Shown here: piece by piece, positions 37,488 through 43,461 of the stretch | Layout of the letters: every line of letters begins with the position of its first letter | How positions within the stretch are numbered: the first letter of the stretch is position 1 | Virus record (IMG/VR): IMGVR_UViG_3300030222_000030 | Location: 1-43,461 of that record | DNA length: 43,461 nucleotides | Source of the DNA: a virus | Reading direction: 5' to 3' (one strand) | The notes under the pieces: model-generated | What the model was told of the DNA's origin: nothing | Databases searched by the model: none | The model's input: only the letters and a program-made list of their open reading frames with translations | Translations under genes and position numbers: made by a program

Positions 37488-38121
37488 CCGGCGGAACGTT
37501 CCACTTGAGCCCACCGGCATAACAAGTCGTATAGCCCCATCGCAAAAAAAGCGCCTTCTGAAACGCATGGTGCCGCTGCATCCAGCCATATGTATAAACC
37601 GGCGCCCATTTCGTGTTGGCGATCACGAGGCAAAGCCGCACCAGGAACGCCGCCAAGTTGTTTTCCCGCCAAGCCTCAGCGACGTAGGTATCGCCAATAT
37701 ACGCGATCTGCCCGCTGATCCCTTTAGCGAACGAAACAGCATCGTCAGAAAGCGAAACCGGCCCTCCGTTTTCGGCCGTGTATGCCCGCTCCCAGAACTC
37801 CCTGACATACCGATCCAGGTCCCAACCGACAATTTCGTCGCAGCGAATTGCCGTGGTAGCGACGACTTCCCCGGTCTCAGAACGGCAGGTAATTCCTTGA
37901 AACATTGCCGGGAGCAGAGTGTTGATAGATCGATGAAAATATTCGCCGACATACCCCTTATTCGATAGGTCGACGCTCTCGTGATACGATTTAACTTCGT
38001 CATGCAACTCTATTTCTTTGACCCCAAAAGAACGAAGCTTCGCCTCAAGCGAAGCCCCTGCTTTCATCAGGTCAATAATTGAGAATTGCACGCCCGCCAA
38101 AACAACGCTCCTGTTGAACAT
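37387..38121 (-). CDS. hypothetical protein, possible acyltransferase-like fold, 244 aa
   Basis: ATG 38121 follows GGTGGGG. Mixed alpha/beta sequence, with GEVVATTAIRCDEIVGWDL, QIAYIGDTYVAEAWRENNLAAFLV and RHHAFQKALFLRWGYTTCYAGGLKW, a pattern that recalls the GNAT fold (strand, acceptor helix, strand). No signature strong enough to name. Own promoter at 38164-38192. Converges with the gene 36936-37487. Confidence 0.6.
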   Translation of the reverse strand: MFNRSVVLAGVQFSIIDLMKAGASLEAKLRSFGVKEIELHDEVKSYHESVDLSNKGYVGEYFHRSINTLLPAMFQGITCRSETGEVVATTAIRCDEIVGWDLDRYVREFWERAYTAENGGPVSLSDDAVSFAKGISGQIAYIGDTYVAEAWRENNLAAFLVRLCLVIANTKWAPVYTYGWMQRHHAFQKALFLRWGYTTCYAGGLKWNVPPANTAYEDLCFLGCDPAGIVQLLQRPLDIGPIES

Positions 38122-38163
38122 GTCCCCACCAATCTAGCCAGTTTCACCAATAATGCGTGGCAA

Positions 38164-38192
38164 ATTTTGGCTATGGCACACGTTGCGTTCAA
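38164..38192 (-). promoter_or_regulatory. promoter for the gene at 38121
   Basis: Minus-strand TTGAAC (38192-38187), 17-base spacer, CAAAAT (38169-38164). Upstream of ATG 38121. Operator C lies about 25 bases further upstream. Confidence 0.45.
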
Positions 38193-38216
38193 CTTTTTTT
38201 CGTGCATTTTATTGAT

Positions 38217-38236
38217 TTGCACGCACATGCGTGCAA
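38217..38236. promoter_or_regulatory. perfect operator C
   Basis: TTGCACGCACATGCGTGCAA, nine-base arms with a two-base centre. The core TGCACG-CACATG-CGTGCA is the same as operators A and B near 35.8 kb, and is the only perfect copy seen. Extra half-sites CGTGCA at 38201-38206 and TGCACG at 38283-38288. It lies before the rightward genes from 38303 and near a TTGATT hexamer at 38212. Confidence 0.7.
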
Positions 38237-38302
38237 GTATCATGTGGATTTTCGACCAGCGGCACCACGCTTGTCAGCCAACTGCACGGGCCAGATCGCA
38301 AA

Positions 38303-38596
38303 ATGACCAACACCCCCGCCCCCGCATCTCTTGAAGACCGCCTCGCCGCGCTGGAAAGCCGCGTCCAGGAACTGCAGGCGAACGCGGCGACCAGGGAAGA
38401 CACGTTGATCGAGGCCGTCACGGAAGTCGTCTTCAAGCGCGTGAAACAGGTTCTGCCGGGATGGATCGCAAAGGCTAACGAAAGCAAAGGGGCGCCGCGC
38501 TTCGGCGCTTGCGGCAGCGGCACCAATGAGACCGTGATCGGACCCGATAGCCCTAGCGTTCAAATTTCGACTGAGCGCCGGAGATCATCCCAGTGA
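38303..38596 (+). CDS. hypothetical coiled-coil protein, 97 aa
   Basis: ATG 38303, weak ribosome site. Residues 8-65 form a predicted coiled coil (LEDRLAALESRVQELQANAATRED) and helix; the C-terminus is glycine/serine-rich. The first rightward gene after operator C, so it probably belongs to the induced rightward block. Its end overlaps the minus-strand gene 38553-38819 by 44 bases. No family. Confidence 0.5.
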   Translation: MTNTPAPASLEDRLAALESRVQELQANAATREDTLIEAVTEVVFKRVKQVLPGWIAKANESKGAPRFGACGSGTNETVIGPDSPSVQISTERRRSSQ

Positions 38597-38819
38597 TCAT
38601 GTTCGGAACATTGGCCTTGAGCGCTTCGAATTCTTCTTCGCCATACCCGTCGTTGACGGCCCGCTCCGGCCAAGTTTCAGCGGACTTTTTCAGGCGGCGC
38701 AGAAAGTCGTTTCGCCACTCGTCATTCGGAGCCGAGTCCAAGAAGTTGGCCAGCAGAATTTCGATCAGGAATTTTTGCGCCGCCAACTGGCAATGCACAA
38801 ATGTCTCGTTTCTGTCCAT
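38553..38819 (-). CDS. hypothetical protein, 88 aa
   Basis: ATG 38819 is preceded by AAGGAAAAGA. The product FVHCQLAAQKFLIEILLANFL then DEWRNDFLRRLKKSAETW is helical and acidic/basic mixed; no membrane or family. In-frame ATG 38840 is a longer option. Antisense to the flanking rightward genes, so it would need its own promoter. Confidence 0.5.
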   Translation of the reverse strand: MDRNETFVHCQLAAQKFLIEILLANFLDSAPNDEWRNDFLRRLKKSAETWPERAVNDGYGEEEFEALKANVPNMITGMISGAQSKFER

Positions 38820-38991
38820 GGTCTTTTCCTTTTCTGACATGGATGGAACCGGGCGCGCCGCTTCGGGAGCCTGCGGCGCGCCCGCACCTTTTCCGGTTGA
38901 TCCCGGCAAACATTCACAATTTCCGGCTGCTGCCATTCTGTCCAGCAAATCGGTAGCGTTTCCCCATGAAACACAATCAGGAGACGCAGCC

Positions 38992-39477
38992 ATGACCGCC
39001 TCGGTTCAAAACACACGGTCCGCCTTCAAGGTCCTGCACAACGGCCTGAAATGGTTCCGCGAAGCAACGCACGAACGCGTTGAAGACCGGGTCGCGATGC
39101 TCGAAACGCTCGCCCGCAGCGCCGAAAAATGCCTCGACAGCATCGACGCGCAGATCCGCTTCTACCAGTCCGCCACCGGCACGGGCCGCGCCTATTGGAT
39201 CGAGATTGACGGCAAGGACGAACACGTCAGCGCCCAGCACTTGAAGACCCTGCGGCTCGCCCTGCCGGGCGCCGATGAAGACGCCGTCATCCACGGCAAG
39301 GCGGACGCCCTGCAGGCCGTCGCCGAAGCGCTTCAGGCCGCGGGTGAGACCGTCACCGGCCCCGCCACCCTTCGCCAGATCGCCGACCAGCTGGCCGACG
39401 CCGCCTTTCAGGCGGGCGGCCAGCCGCCGGAGAAGAGAAAGGCCAAGAAAGAGGTAAAGGCACATGGAAGTCCTTGA
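38992..39477 (+). CDS. hypothetical helical protein, 161 aa
   Basis: AGGAG precedes ATG 38992. Helical segments LNGLKWFREATHERVEDRVAML-like (near residues 14-36) and a beta segment (YWIEIDGKDEHVSAQHL) in the middle; Ala/Gln-rich second half ending with a basic tail. Start region encodes SAFKVLHNGLKWF. Overlaps the next gene by 14 bases. Part of the rightward early or lysogeny block. No family recognised. Confidence 0.6.
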   Translation: MTASVQNTRSAFKVLHNGLKWFREATHERVEDRVAMLETLARSAEKCLDSIDAQIRFYQSATGTGRAYWIEIDGKDEHVSAQHLKTLRLALPGADEDAVIHGKADALQAVAEALQAAGETVTGPATLRQIADQLADAAFQAGGQPPEKRKAKKEVKAHGSP

Positions 39478-39760
39478 AACCGCCCGCGAGGCCGCGCCTT
39501 GGATGCTCTTTTCCCTGATCGCTTTTGCGCTGATCATTTGGACTATCGTCGCTGCCTATGCGGCAAAGCTTGAAGCCGCCGACGAAGAATTCCGCGATCC
39601 GCAATTCGGTGATTGGCGCGCCGCTGAAGAAACCACCCCGTTCCCCGAACCCGCTTCGCCGTTTCTGCAGTCGTTGGCGAAGCGGGTCATCTACGGCCTC
39701 GCCGCCAGCATCTTGGTTGGCGAGGCCCTTTTTGTCATGCATTTGGAAGGGTGGATTTGA
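39464..39760 (+). CDS. two-pass membrane protein, 98 aa
   Basis: Membrane segments at about residues 13-35 and 74-92, separated by an acidic loop rich in Asp/Glu/Pro. Probably inner membrane. It overlaps the previous gene by 14 bases and the DUF3310 gene by one base (TGATG). No family recognised. Confidence 0.6.
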   Translation: MEVLETAREAAPWMLFSLIAFALIIWTIVAAYAAKLEAADEEFRDPQFGDWRAAEETTPFPEPASPFLQSLAKRVIYGLAASILVGEALFVMHLEGWI

Positions 39761-40035
39761 TGGTTTTGCCTTACGACAAGAGATATCCGCAGCCGGACTT
39801 TGGCAAAAGGCGGAGAGATTCGAAGCCCACAGACTCGGTCAACCACCCGCCGCATTACACCAGCCACCCAAGCGGCGTTGAGTGCATCCAGGTCGCCGAA
39901 CACATGAATTTCTGCCGCGGCAACGCCGTCAAATACATTTGGCGCGCCGGCGAAAAGGGCGATGAAATCGAGGACCTGAAAAAGGCGCGCTGGTACCTCG
40001 ACAGAGAAATCGAACGCCTTTCAAACGGAACATGA
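39760..40035 (+). CDS. DUF3310 family protein, 91 aa
   Basis: HPPHYTSHPSGVECIQVAEHMNFCRGNAVKYIWRAGEKG and DLKKARWYLD are the conserved blocks of DUF3310 (SaV-like nucleotide-kinase-associated phage protein). Function unknown, common in phages. ATG 39760 overlaps the upstream stop by one base. A 76-base gap with no gene follows before the excisionase. Confidence 0.8.
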   Translation: MVLPYDKRYPQPDFGKRRRDSKPTDSVNHPPHYTSHPSGVECIQVAEHMNFCRGNAVKYIWRAGEKGDEIEDLKKARWYLDREIERLSNGT

Positions 40036-40111
40036 CACGCCGCCCCATCGGCACCCGCCCGCAAGCCTGAAGGCAGGCGCCGGGCAGAGATAGAAACCAG
40101 GACTTGAAACC

Positions 40112-40585
40112 ATGACCAGCCAGCAAGAGCTTGACCAGGTTGAAATCGAGTATTTCACTGTTCAGGAAGTCGCGGACAAGTTGCGCAAGTCGCTGCGCTG
40201 GCTGAATGGCATTCTGGCCGAAGACGGCCGCCGCCGGCCGAGCGAGCAGCTGTTTCAGTTTCATGTCCGCCACGGGAGGACAAGACTTTGGACGCCGGAA
40301 GCCCTGACAAGACTGAAAGCCGCGATCGCAAGGGAAAGCGAGCCGGGCGGCGTGCTCGCGGGCTCGCCCCGATCGACCGTGACGGTGTCTGGCACTGTCA
40401 CGGAACCGTGCGGGCTGGCGGACGCTCGGTCCGCATTAGAAGAAGTCTTGGCCTTCCAGTCGCAACCGTCTCCGAAGACGCCGCCCTTGAAGAATGCCGG
40501 CGCTATGAAAGCGAAATCATCGCCGAGGCCACGGGGCAAAGGACGCCGGGGGCTTACGTTAGTGTCGCCGCAGCCGACTACCTGA
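40112..40585 (+). CDS. excisionase-like DNA-binding protein, 157 aa
   Basis: Residues about 12-60 form an AlpA/Xis-type winged helix (IEYFTVQEVADKLRKSLRWLNGIL; then GRTRLWTPEALTRL). The rest is Ser/Thr/Pro/Lys-rich, a tail seen in alphaproteobacterial phage excisionases. It shares 298 bases with the integrase start in another frame, so the last 99 codons are dual-coding. It should direct excision by bending DNA at the att site. Confidence 0.7.
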   Translation: MTSQQELDQVEIEYFTVQEVADKLRKSLRWLNGILAEDGRRRPSEQLFQFHVRHGRTRLWTPEALTRLKAAIARESEPGGVLAGSPRSTVTVSGTVTEPCGLADARSALEEVLAFQSQPSPKTPPLKNAGAMKAKSSPRPRGKGRRGLTLVSPQPTT

Positions 40586-41574
40586 CCCGCACCCGCGAAA
40601 AGCCTCTCGGTCAAACCACGATCGATATCGTCCAGGAGATTGCCGGACTCTTCGGCCTGCGCCGGCTCAACGAAATCACGGAAGACGAATGGCACCGCCA
40701 TGTCGACCAGCGCCAGGCGGGCAACGCGGCATCCACCCGCGAACGCTATCTCAACGCGCTTTTGTCCTTCCTGAAATTCTGCCAGGGCAGGAAATACAGG
40801 CTGGACCGCCTGCCCGATTTCGACCGGGACAAGCGCGCCCGCAATCCGAACCGCCGCGCCAGGCGCCGCGTCCGCGAATTGCGGCCGGACCTGATCGCCC
40901 GCCTCATGATGGCCGCGCATATTTCCATCCGCGCCCAGATGGCCGTTGAATGGTCGACGGGCGCGCGCGTGTCGTCTGTCCTGCATGGTTGCCGGGTCTG
41001 CGATCTGATCTTGGCTGAAGGCCGCGAACAGATCACCTTTCACGACACCAAGAACGGCGAAACCGTCGATGCCGCTCTGCACCCGACCGCCGCGGAGATC
41101 CTGCGCGACTATGTCGAGTGGCGCGGCCGGCTTCATGAGCGAGAGGCGCCCCTTTTCCTGACATACCGCCGCAAGCCCTACAGGGACACGGCCGGCGCCA
41201 GGGGCGGCCAGAACAAGACAGGGTTCAACGCCGCCAAGCGCCGCGCGGCAGAACAGCTCCTGAAGGACGCGGAGGACCAGGCCCGCCAGGAGAAGGACCG
41301 GCAGCGCCGGCTTGAAATCATGGCCGACGCCGAGGCCGACGCCGCCCTGCTGCGGTCAGTCACCCAGCATTGGTTCCGCCACATGCTGGCGAGCCGCATG
41401 CTCCGCGACGGCGACATTCGCGCGGCCATGGAACAAGGGGGATGGCTCGACATGCGATCCGTCGTCGGCTACTCGCACGACGTGCCGGAATTCCGCCGTT
41501 CGGTCGTGTCCAAATTCGACGATTTCGGCAAGTCTTTGACACGTGAAGAAAAAGACACGGAGGCAAGTAAATGA
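40288..41574 (+). CDS. int: tyrosine recombinase integrase, TTG start, 428 aa
   Basis: TTG 40288 has GGGAGGA seven bases upstream, so the start is convincing even inside the excisionase gene. N-terminus basic, then VWHCHGTVRAGGRSVRIRRSLGL arm-type domain; core-binding domain about 90-180. Catalytic Arg227 (TGAR), His361 and Arg364 (HWFR), Trp386 and Tyr395 (GYSHD) are visible. It should recombine attP with the tRNA-Thr core located 30 bases after its stop. Confidence 0.88.
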   Translation: MDAGSPDKTESRDRKGKRAGRRARGLAPIDRDGVWHCHGTVRAGGRSVRIRRSLGLPVATVSEDAALEECRRYESEIIAEATGQRTPGAYVSVAAADYLTRTREKPLGQTTIDIVQEIAGLFGLRRLNEITEDEWHRHVDQRQAGNAASTRERYLNALLSFLKFCQGRKYRLDRLPDFDRDKRARNPNRRARRRVRELRPDLIARLMMAAHISIRAQMAVEWSTGARVSSVLHGCRVCDLILAEGREQITFHDTKNGETVDAALHPTAAEILRDYVEWRGRLHEREAPLFLTYRRKPYRDTAGARGGQNKTGFNAAKRRAAEQLLKDAEDQARQEKDRQRRLEIMADAEADAALLRSVTQHWFRHMLASRMLRDGDIRAAMEQGGWLDMRSVVGYSHDVPEFRRSVVSKFDDFGKSLTREEKDTEASK

Positions 41575-41604
41575 TAAATATAGAGAATTCCAGATTAAAC
41601 CTGC

Positions 41605-41652
41605 CCCTTGGTAAGGGAGAGGTCGAGAGTTCAAATCTCTCCGGCAGCACCA
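41605..41652 (+). other. attachment core: 3' part of tRNA-Thr(GGT)
   Basis: A 48-base stretch matches the tRNA-Thr(GGT) pattern from the anticodon stem to CCA: loop TTGGTAA (41608-41614, anticodon GGT), variable AGGTC, T-arm GAGAG-TTCAAAT-CTCTC (41625-41641), acceptor strand CGGCAGC, A, CCA (41650-41652). The upstream anticodon stem breaks at 41603-41604 and no D-arm is present, so it is the displaced 3' copy (attR). Confidence 0.8.
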
Positions 41653-41736
41653 TCAAGACCTCAATGAAATCAATAACCTGTTGAAACTACAGGGCTTATC
41701 TATCCGCCTGTTCCATTGGACTGTTACAGTGGAGCT

Positions 41737-43461
41737 ATGGAAAAGATGGCTGGACACCCCCGCTTGTACCGTCGCGGCGCAACGTACTATCACCGCGCTG
41801 CCATCCCTCAGGACATCAAAGCGACCTATCCCAAGTCAGAAGAAACGTTCTCGCTCGGGACCAAGGACTACCAGGAAGCTCTACGACGCGTCAGACAGGA
41901 AGCGGTCAAGATTGATCGACGCTTTGACGAGCACCGTCTGGAACTTTCCAAAGCAGCTCAGCCTGCCCTTGAAGAGCTCTCAGACACCCAGATCGACATC
42001 ATCGGCGACATCTACTACGCCCACCTTCTGGAAGAAGACGAGGCGCTTCGGGAAGAGGGTTTCGAGTCCAAGTCCTTCGAGGAGCATGCTGACGACATCG
42101 AAGAGCTTGGGGACATCAATCGGTACGCCTATGCGCGTGGAGAAGACACCGAGGGCTTCTTCAGGGATGAGGCGGAAGAAGTTCTCAGCTGGACCAATGT
42201 TGACTTAAAGCTCGTTCCGGTGTCGCCCAGCTGGCGCAAGCTTATCAGGAAGCTGCAGGCAGTCACTCTCAAGGCCAACGAGGGGAAGACAGCCAGAAAC
42301 CGTGGGGAGGTCATTGAGACCCCCATGGCGCCAACTCAGCAGGTCCCAAAGCCCAGCGCGGCACCAATGCTCTCTGTGGCAATCCCTAACTGGATCCGGG
42401 AGAAGTCCCTCGCTTCTTGGGGTGAGAAGACCGCTGACGATCATCGGATCTGGGCAGACCGTTTCATGCTCATCGCCGGAGACCGGCCTCTGGACGACTA
42501 TACGAAGGCTGATGGAAGAGCTTTCAAAGACGTCCTGTTGAAGCTTCCGCCGAATTGGACCAAGCAACCTCAGCTCAAGGATTTGCCTATCACAGAGGCC
42601 GCTGCAAGGGCCTGTGAGCTCAGCCTACCGCCGATGAGTATCACCAACTGCAACAAGGTCATCGGCTTCGTCTCGGCCTTCTGGAACTGGGCTGCGAGCA
42701 ATTTCGACGAGGTAGACAAGAACCCGCTGCAGGGCCTCAAGCTCCGCAAAGAGGCTGCTGCGTTTGAGGAACGGGATCCTTTCACTGCTGAACAACTGAC
42801 CCGGATCTTTCACGCTCCCCTCTATACCGGCTGCAAGAACGCAAAGTCGTGGCGAACGAAAGGCACGCATGTCCCGAACGATCTGGGTCTTTACTGGGTG
42901 CCTTTGCTGTCCCTGTTCACAGGAGCCCGATCCGGTGGACTTATCCAGCTCTACGTGAGCGACATCAAGACGGAGAACGGGGTTACCTTTTTCGACATCA
43001 ACAAGCTTGAAGACGACAAGAGGTTGAAGACCAAGGGCTCCCGGAGACGGCTCCCAGTTCATCAAACCCTGATTGATCTCGGCTTCATGAAGTTCGTCGA
43101 TCACTGCAGGCGTGAGAAGCGTGCGCGTCTCTTTCCGGAGATGGTCAAGGGCAAGGACGGCTATTACTCATCACCCTTCTCCCGACAATTCAGGCGCGTT
43201 CTGGAAGGCGTTGGAGCGAAGACCAGCAAGAACACCTTCCACAGCTTCCGGCACTCCTTTGAAGACGCCTGTCGAGACTCAGGTGTCCCTCGGGATGTCA
43301 TGTACGCCCTTCAGGGTCATGAAGACCCAGGCATGGGAGACAGGTATGGCAGCGGCTATTCCCTGAGAGTTCTCGATGAGCACTTGCAGCGCCTATCCTA
43401 CCCCAGTTTGGGCCTGTCGCACCTGAAGTCATTCACACGCTCACCACAGAGTGTGGAATAG
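41737..43461 (+). CDS. second tyrosine recombinase, DUF6538-type N-terminus, 574 aa
   Basis: ATG 41737 has GGAG nearby; ATG 41746 and TTG 41716 are alternatives. N-terminus resembles DUF6538 (HPRLYRRGATYYHRAAIP). Long N-terminal and core-binding region; catalytic parts FTGARSGGL (Arg), HSFRHSF (His-x-x-Arg), LQGHED and RYGSGYS (His, Tyr). Unlike the prophage integrase in length and sequence. It starts 84 bases after the att core, and so belongs to a neighbouring element or host segment. It ends exactly at the window edge with a complete stop. Confidence 0.85.
   Translation: MEKMAGHPRLYRRGATYYHRAAIPQDIKATYPKSEETFSLGTKDYQEALRRVRQEAVKIDRRFDEHRLELSKAAQPALEELSDTQIDIIGDIYYAHLLEEDEALREEGFESKSFEEHADDIEELGDINRYAYARGEDTEGFFRDEAEEVLSWTNVDLKLVPVSPSWRKLIRKLQAVTLKANEGKTARNRGEVIETPMAPTQQVPKPSAAPMLSVAIPNWIREKSLASWGEKTADDHRIWADRFMLIAGDRPLDDYTKADGRAFKDVLLKLPPNWTKQPQLKDLPITEAAARACELSLPPMSITNCNKVIGFVSAFWNWAASNFDEVDKNPLQGLKLRKEAAAFEERDPFTAEQLTRIFHAPLYTGCKNAKSWRTKGTHVPNDLGLYWVPLLSLFTGARSGGLIQLYVSDIKTENGVTFFDINKLEDDKRLKTKGSRRRLPVHQTLIDLGFMKFVDHCRREKRARLFPEMVKGKDGYYSSPFSRQFRRVLEGVGAKTSKNTFHSFRHSFEDACRDSGVPRDVMYALQGHEDPGMGDRYGSGYSLRVLDEHLQRLSYPSLGLSHLKSFTRSPQSVE

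Noticed and set aside
41605-41652. A complete tRNA-Thr gene
   Set aside because: No D-arm, no 5' acceptor strand, and the anticodon stem is broken at 41603-41604. It is only the 3' part, hence an attachment core.

Overview
The window is dominated by one nearly complete temperate, lambda-like (siphovirus-type) prophage in a GC-rich alphaproteobacterial genome. The alphaproteobacterial assignment rests on a GapR/DUF2312 homologue, alpha-typical DUF families, the codon usage, and a tRNA-Thr(GGT)-like attachment core. Nothing seen fixes the genus.

Layout. 1-2604 is a small accessory region: a lipoprotein, two short-gene cassettes with promoters and terminators, and a regulator pair with an operator inside its promoter. 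2643-21938 is the late operon on the minus strand. Read in transcription order, right to left, it holds a hypothetical gene, small and large terminase, gpW-like joiner, portal, a fused prohead protease/major capsid protein, DUF2190, head-tail joiner, tail terminator, tail tube, a frameshifting tail chaperone, tape measure, tail-tip proteins, tail fibre, holin, SAR-type endolysin, overlapping spanins and a small coiled-coil membrane protein. 22039-28990 is a tightly overlapped middle operon, also minus: DUF4031 protein, C5 and N6-adenine methyltransferases, PAPS-reductase-like protein, a winged-helix protein, a replication initiator carrying iterons in its own coding sequence, and last a NusG/RfaH-like factor just ahead of a terminator and the late genes. 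28987-35803 is an early operon of small genes (DNA-binding proteins, GapR homologue, DnaA-domain-IV-like protein, methyltransferase, DUF4326, DUF5131). Three plus-strand morons interrupt these operons (27915-28637, 34025-34390, 34474-35112).

35809-35897 is the immunity switch. A CI-like repressor runs rightward and a Cro-position regulator leftward, around two TGCACG-N6-CGTGCA operators. A third, perfect operator sits at 38217-38236. 36667-40035 holds lysogeny-side and accessory genes. 40112-41574 is an excisionase and integrase pair with a 298-base dual-coding overlap. 41605-41652 is the 3' part of tRNA-Thr(GGT), the attachment core. Immediately beyond it a second, unrelated tyrosine recombinase starts (41737-43461), so another element, or its remnant, probably abuts the prophage. 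The intact tRNA-Thr and the left attachment site are not in the window and are predicted to lie left of position 1.

How it probably works (inference): the repressor holds the leftward early promoter and the 38.2 kb operator. On induction the early and middle genes are read leftward. The initiator acts at iterons inside its own gene. The NusG-like protein, made last, lets RNA polymerase pass the terminator at 21.95 kb and further intrinsic terminators inside the late operon. Methyltransferases protect the DNA. Holin, endolysin and spanins release the particles.
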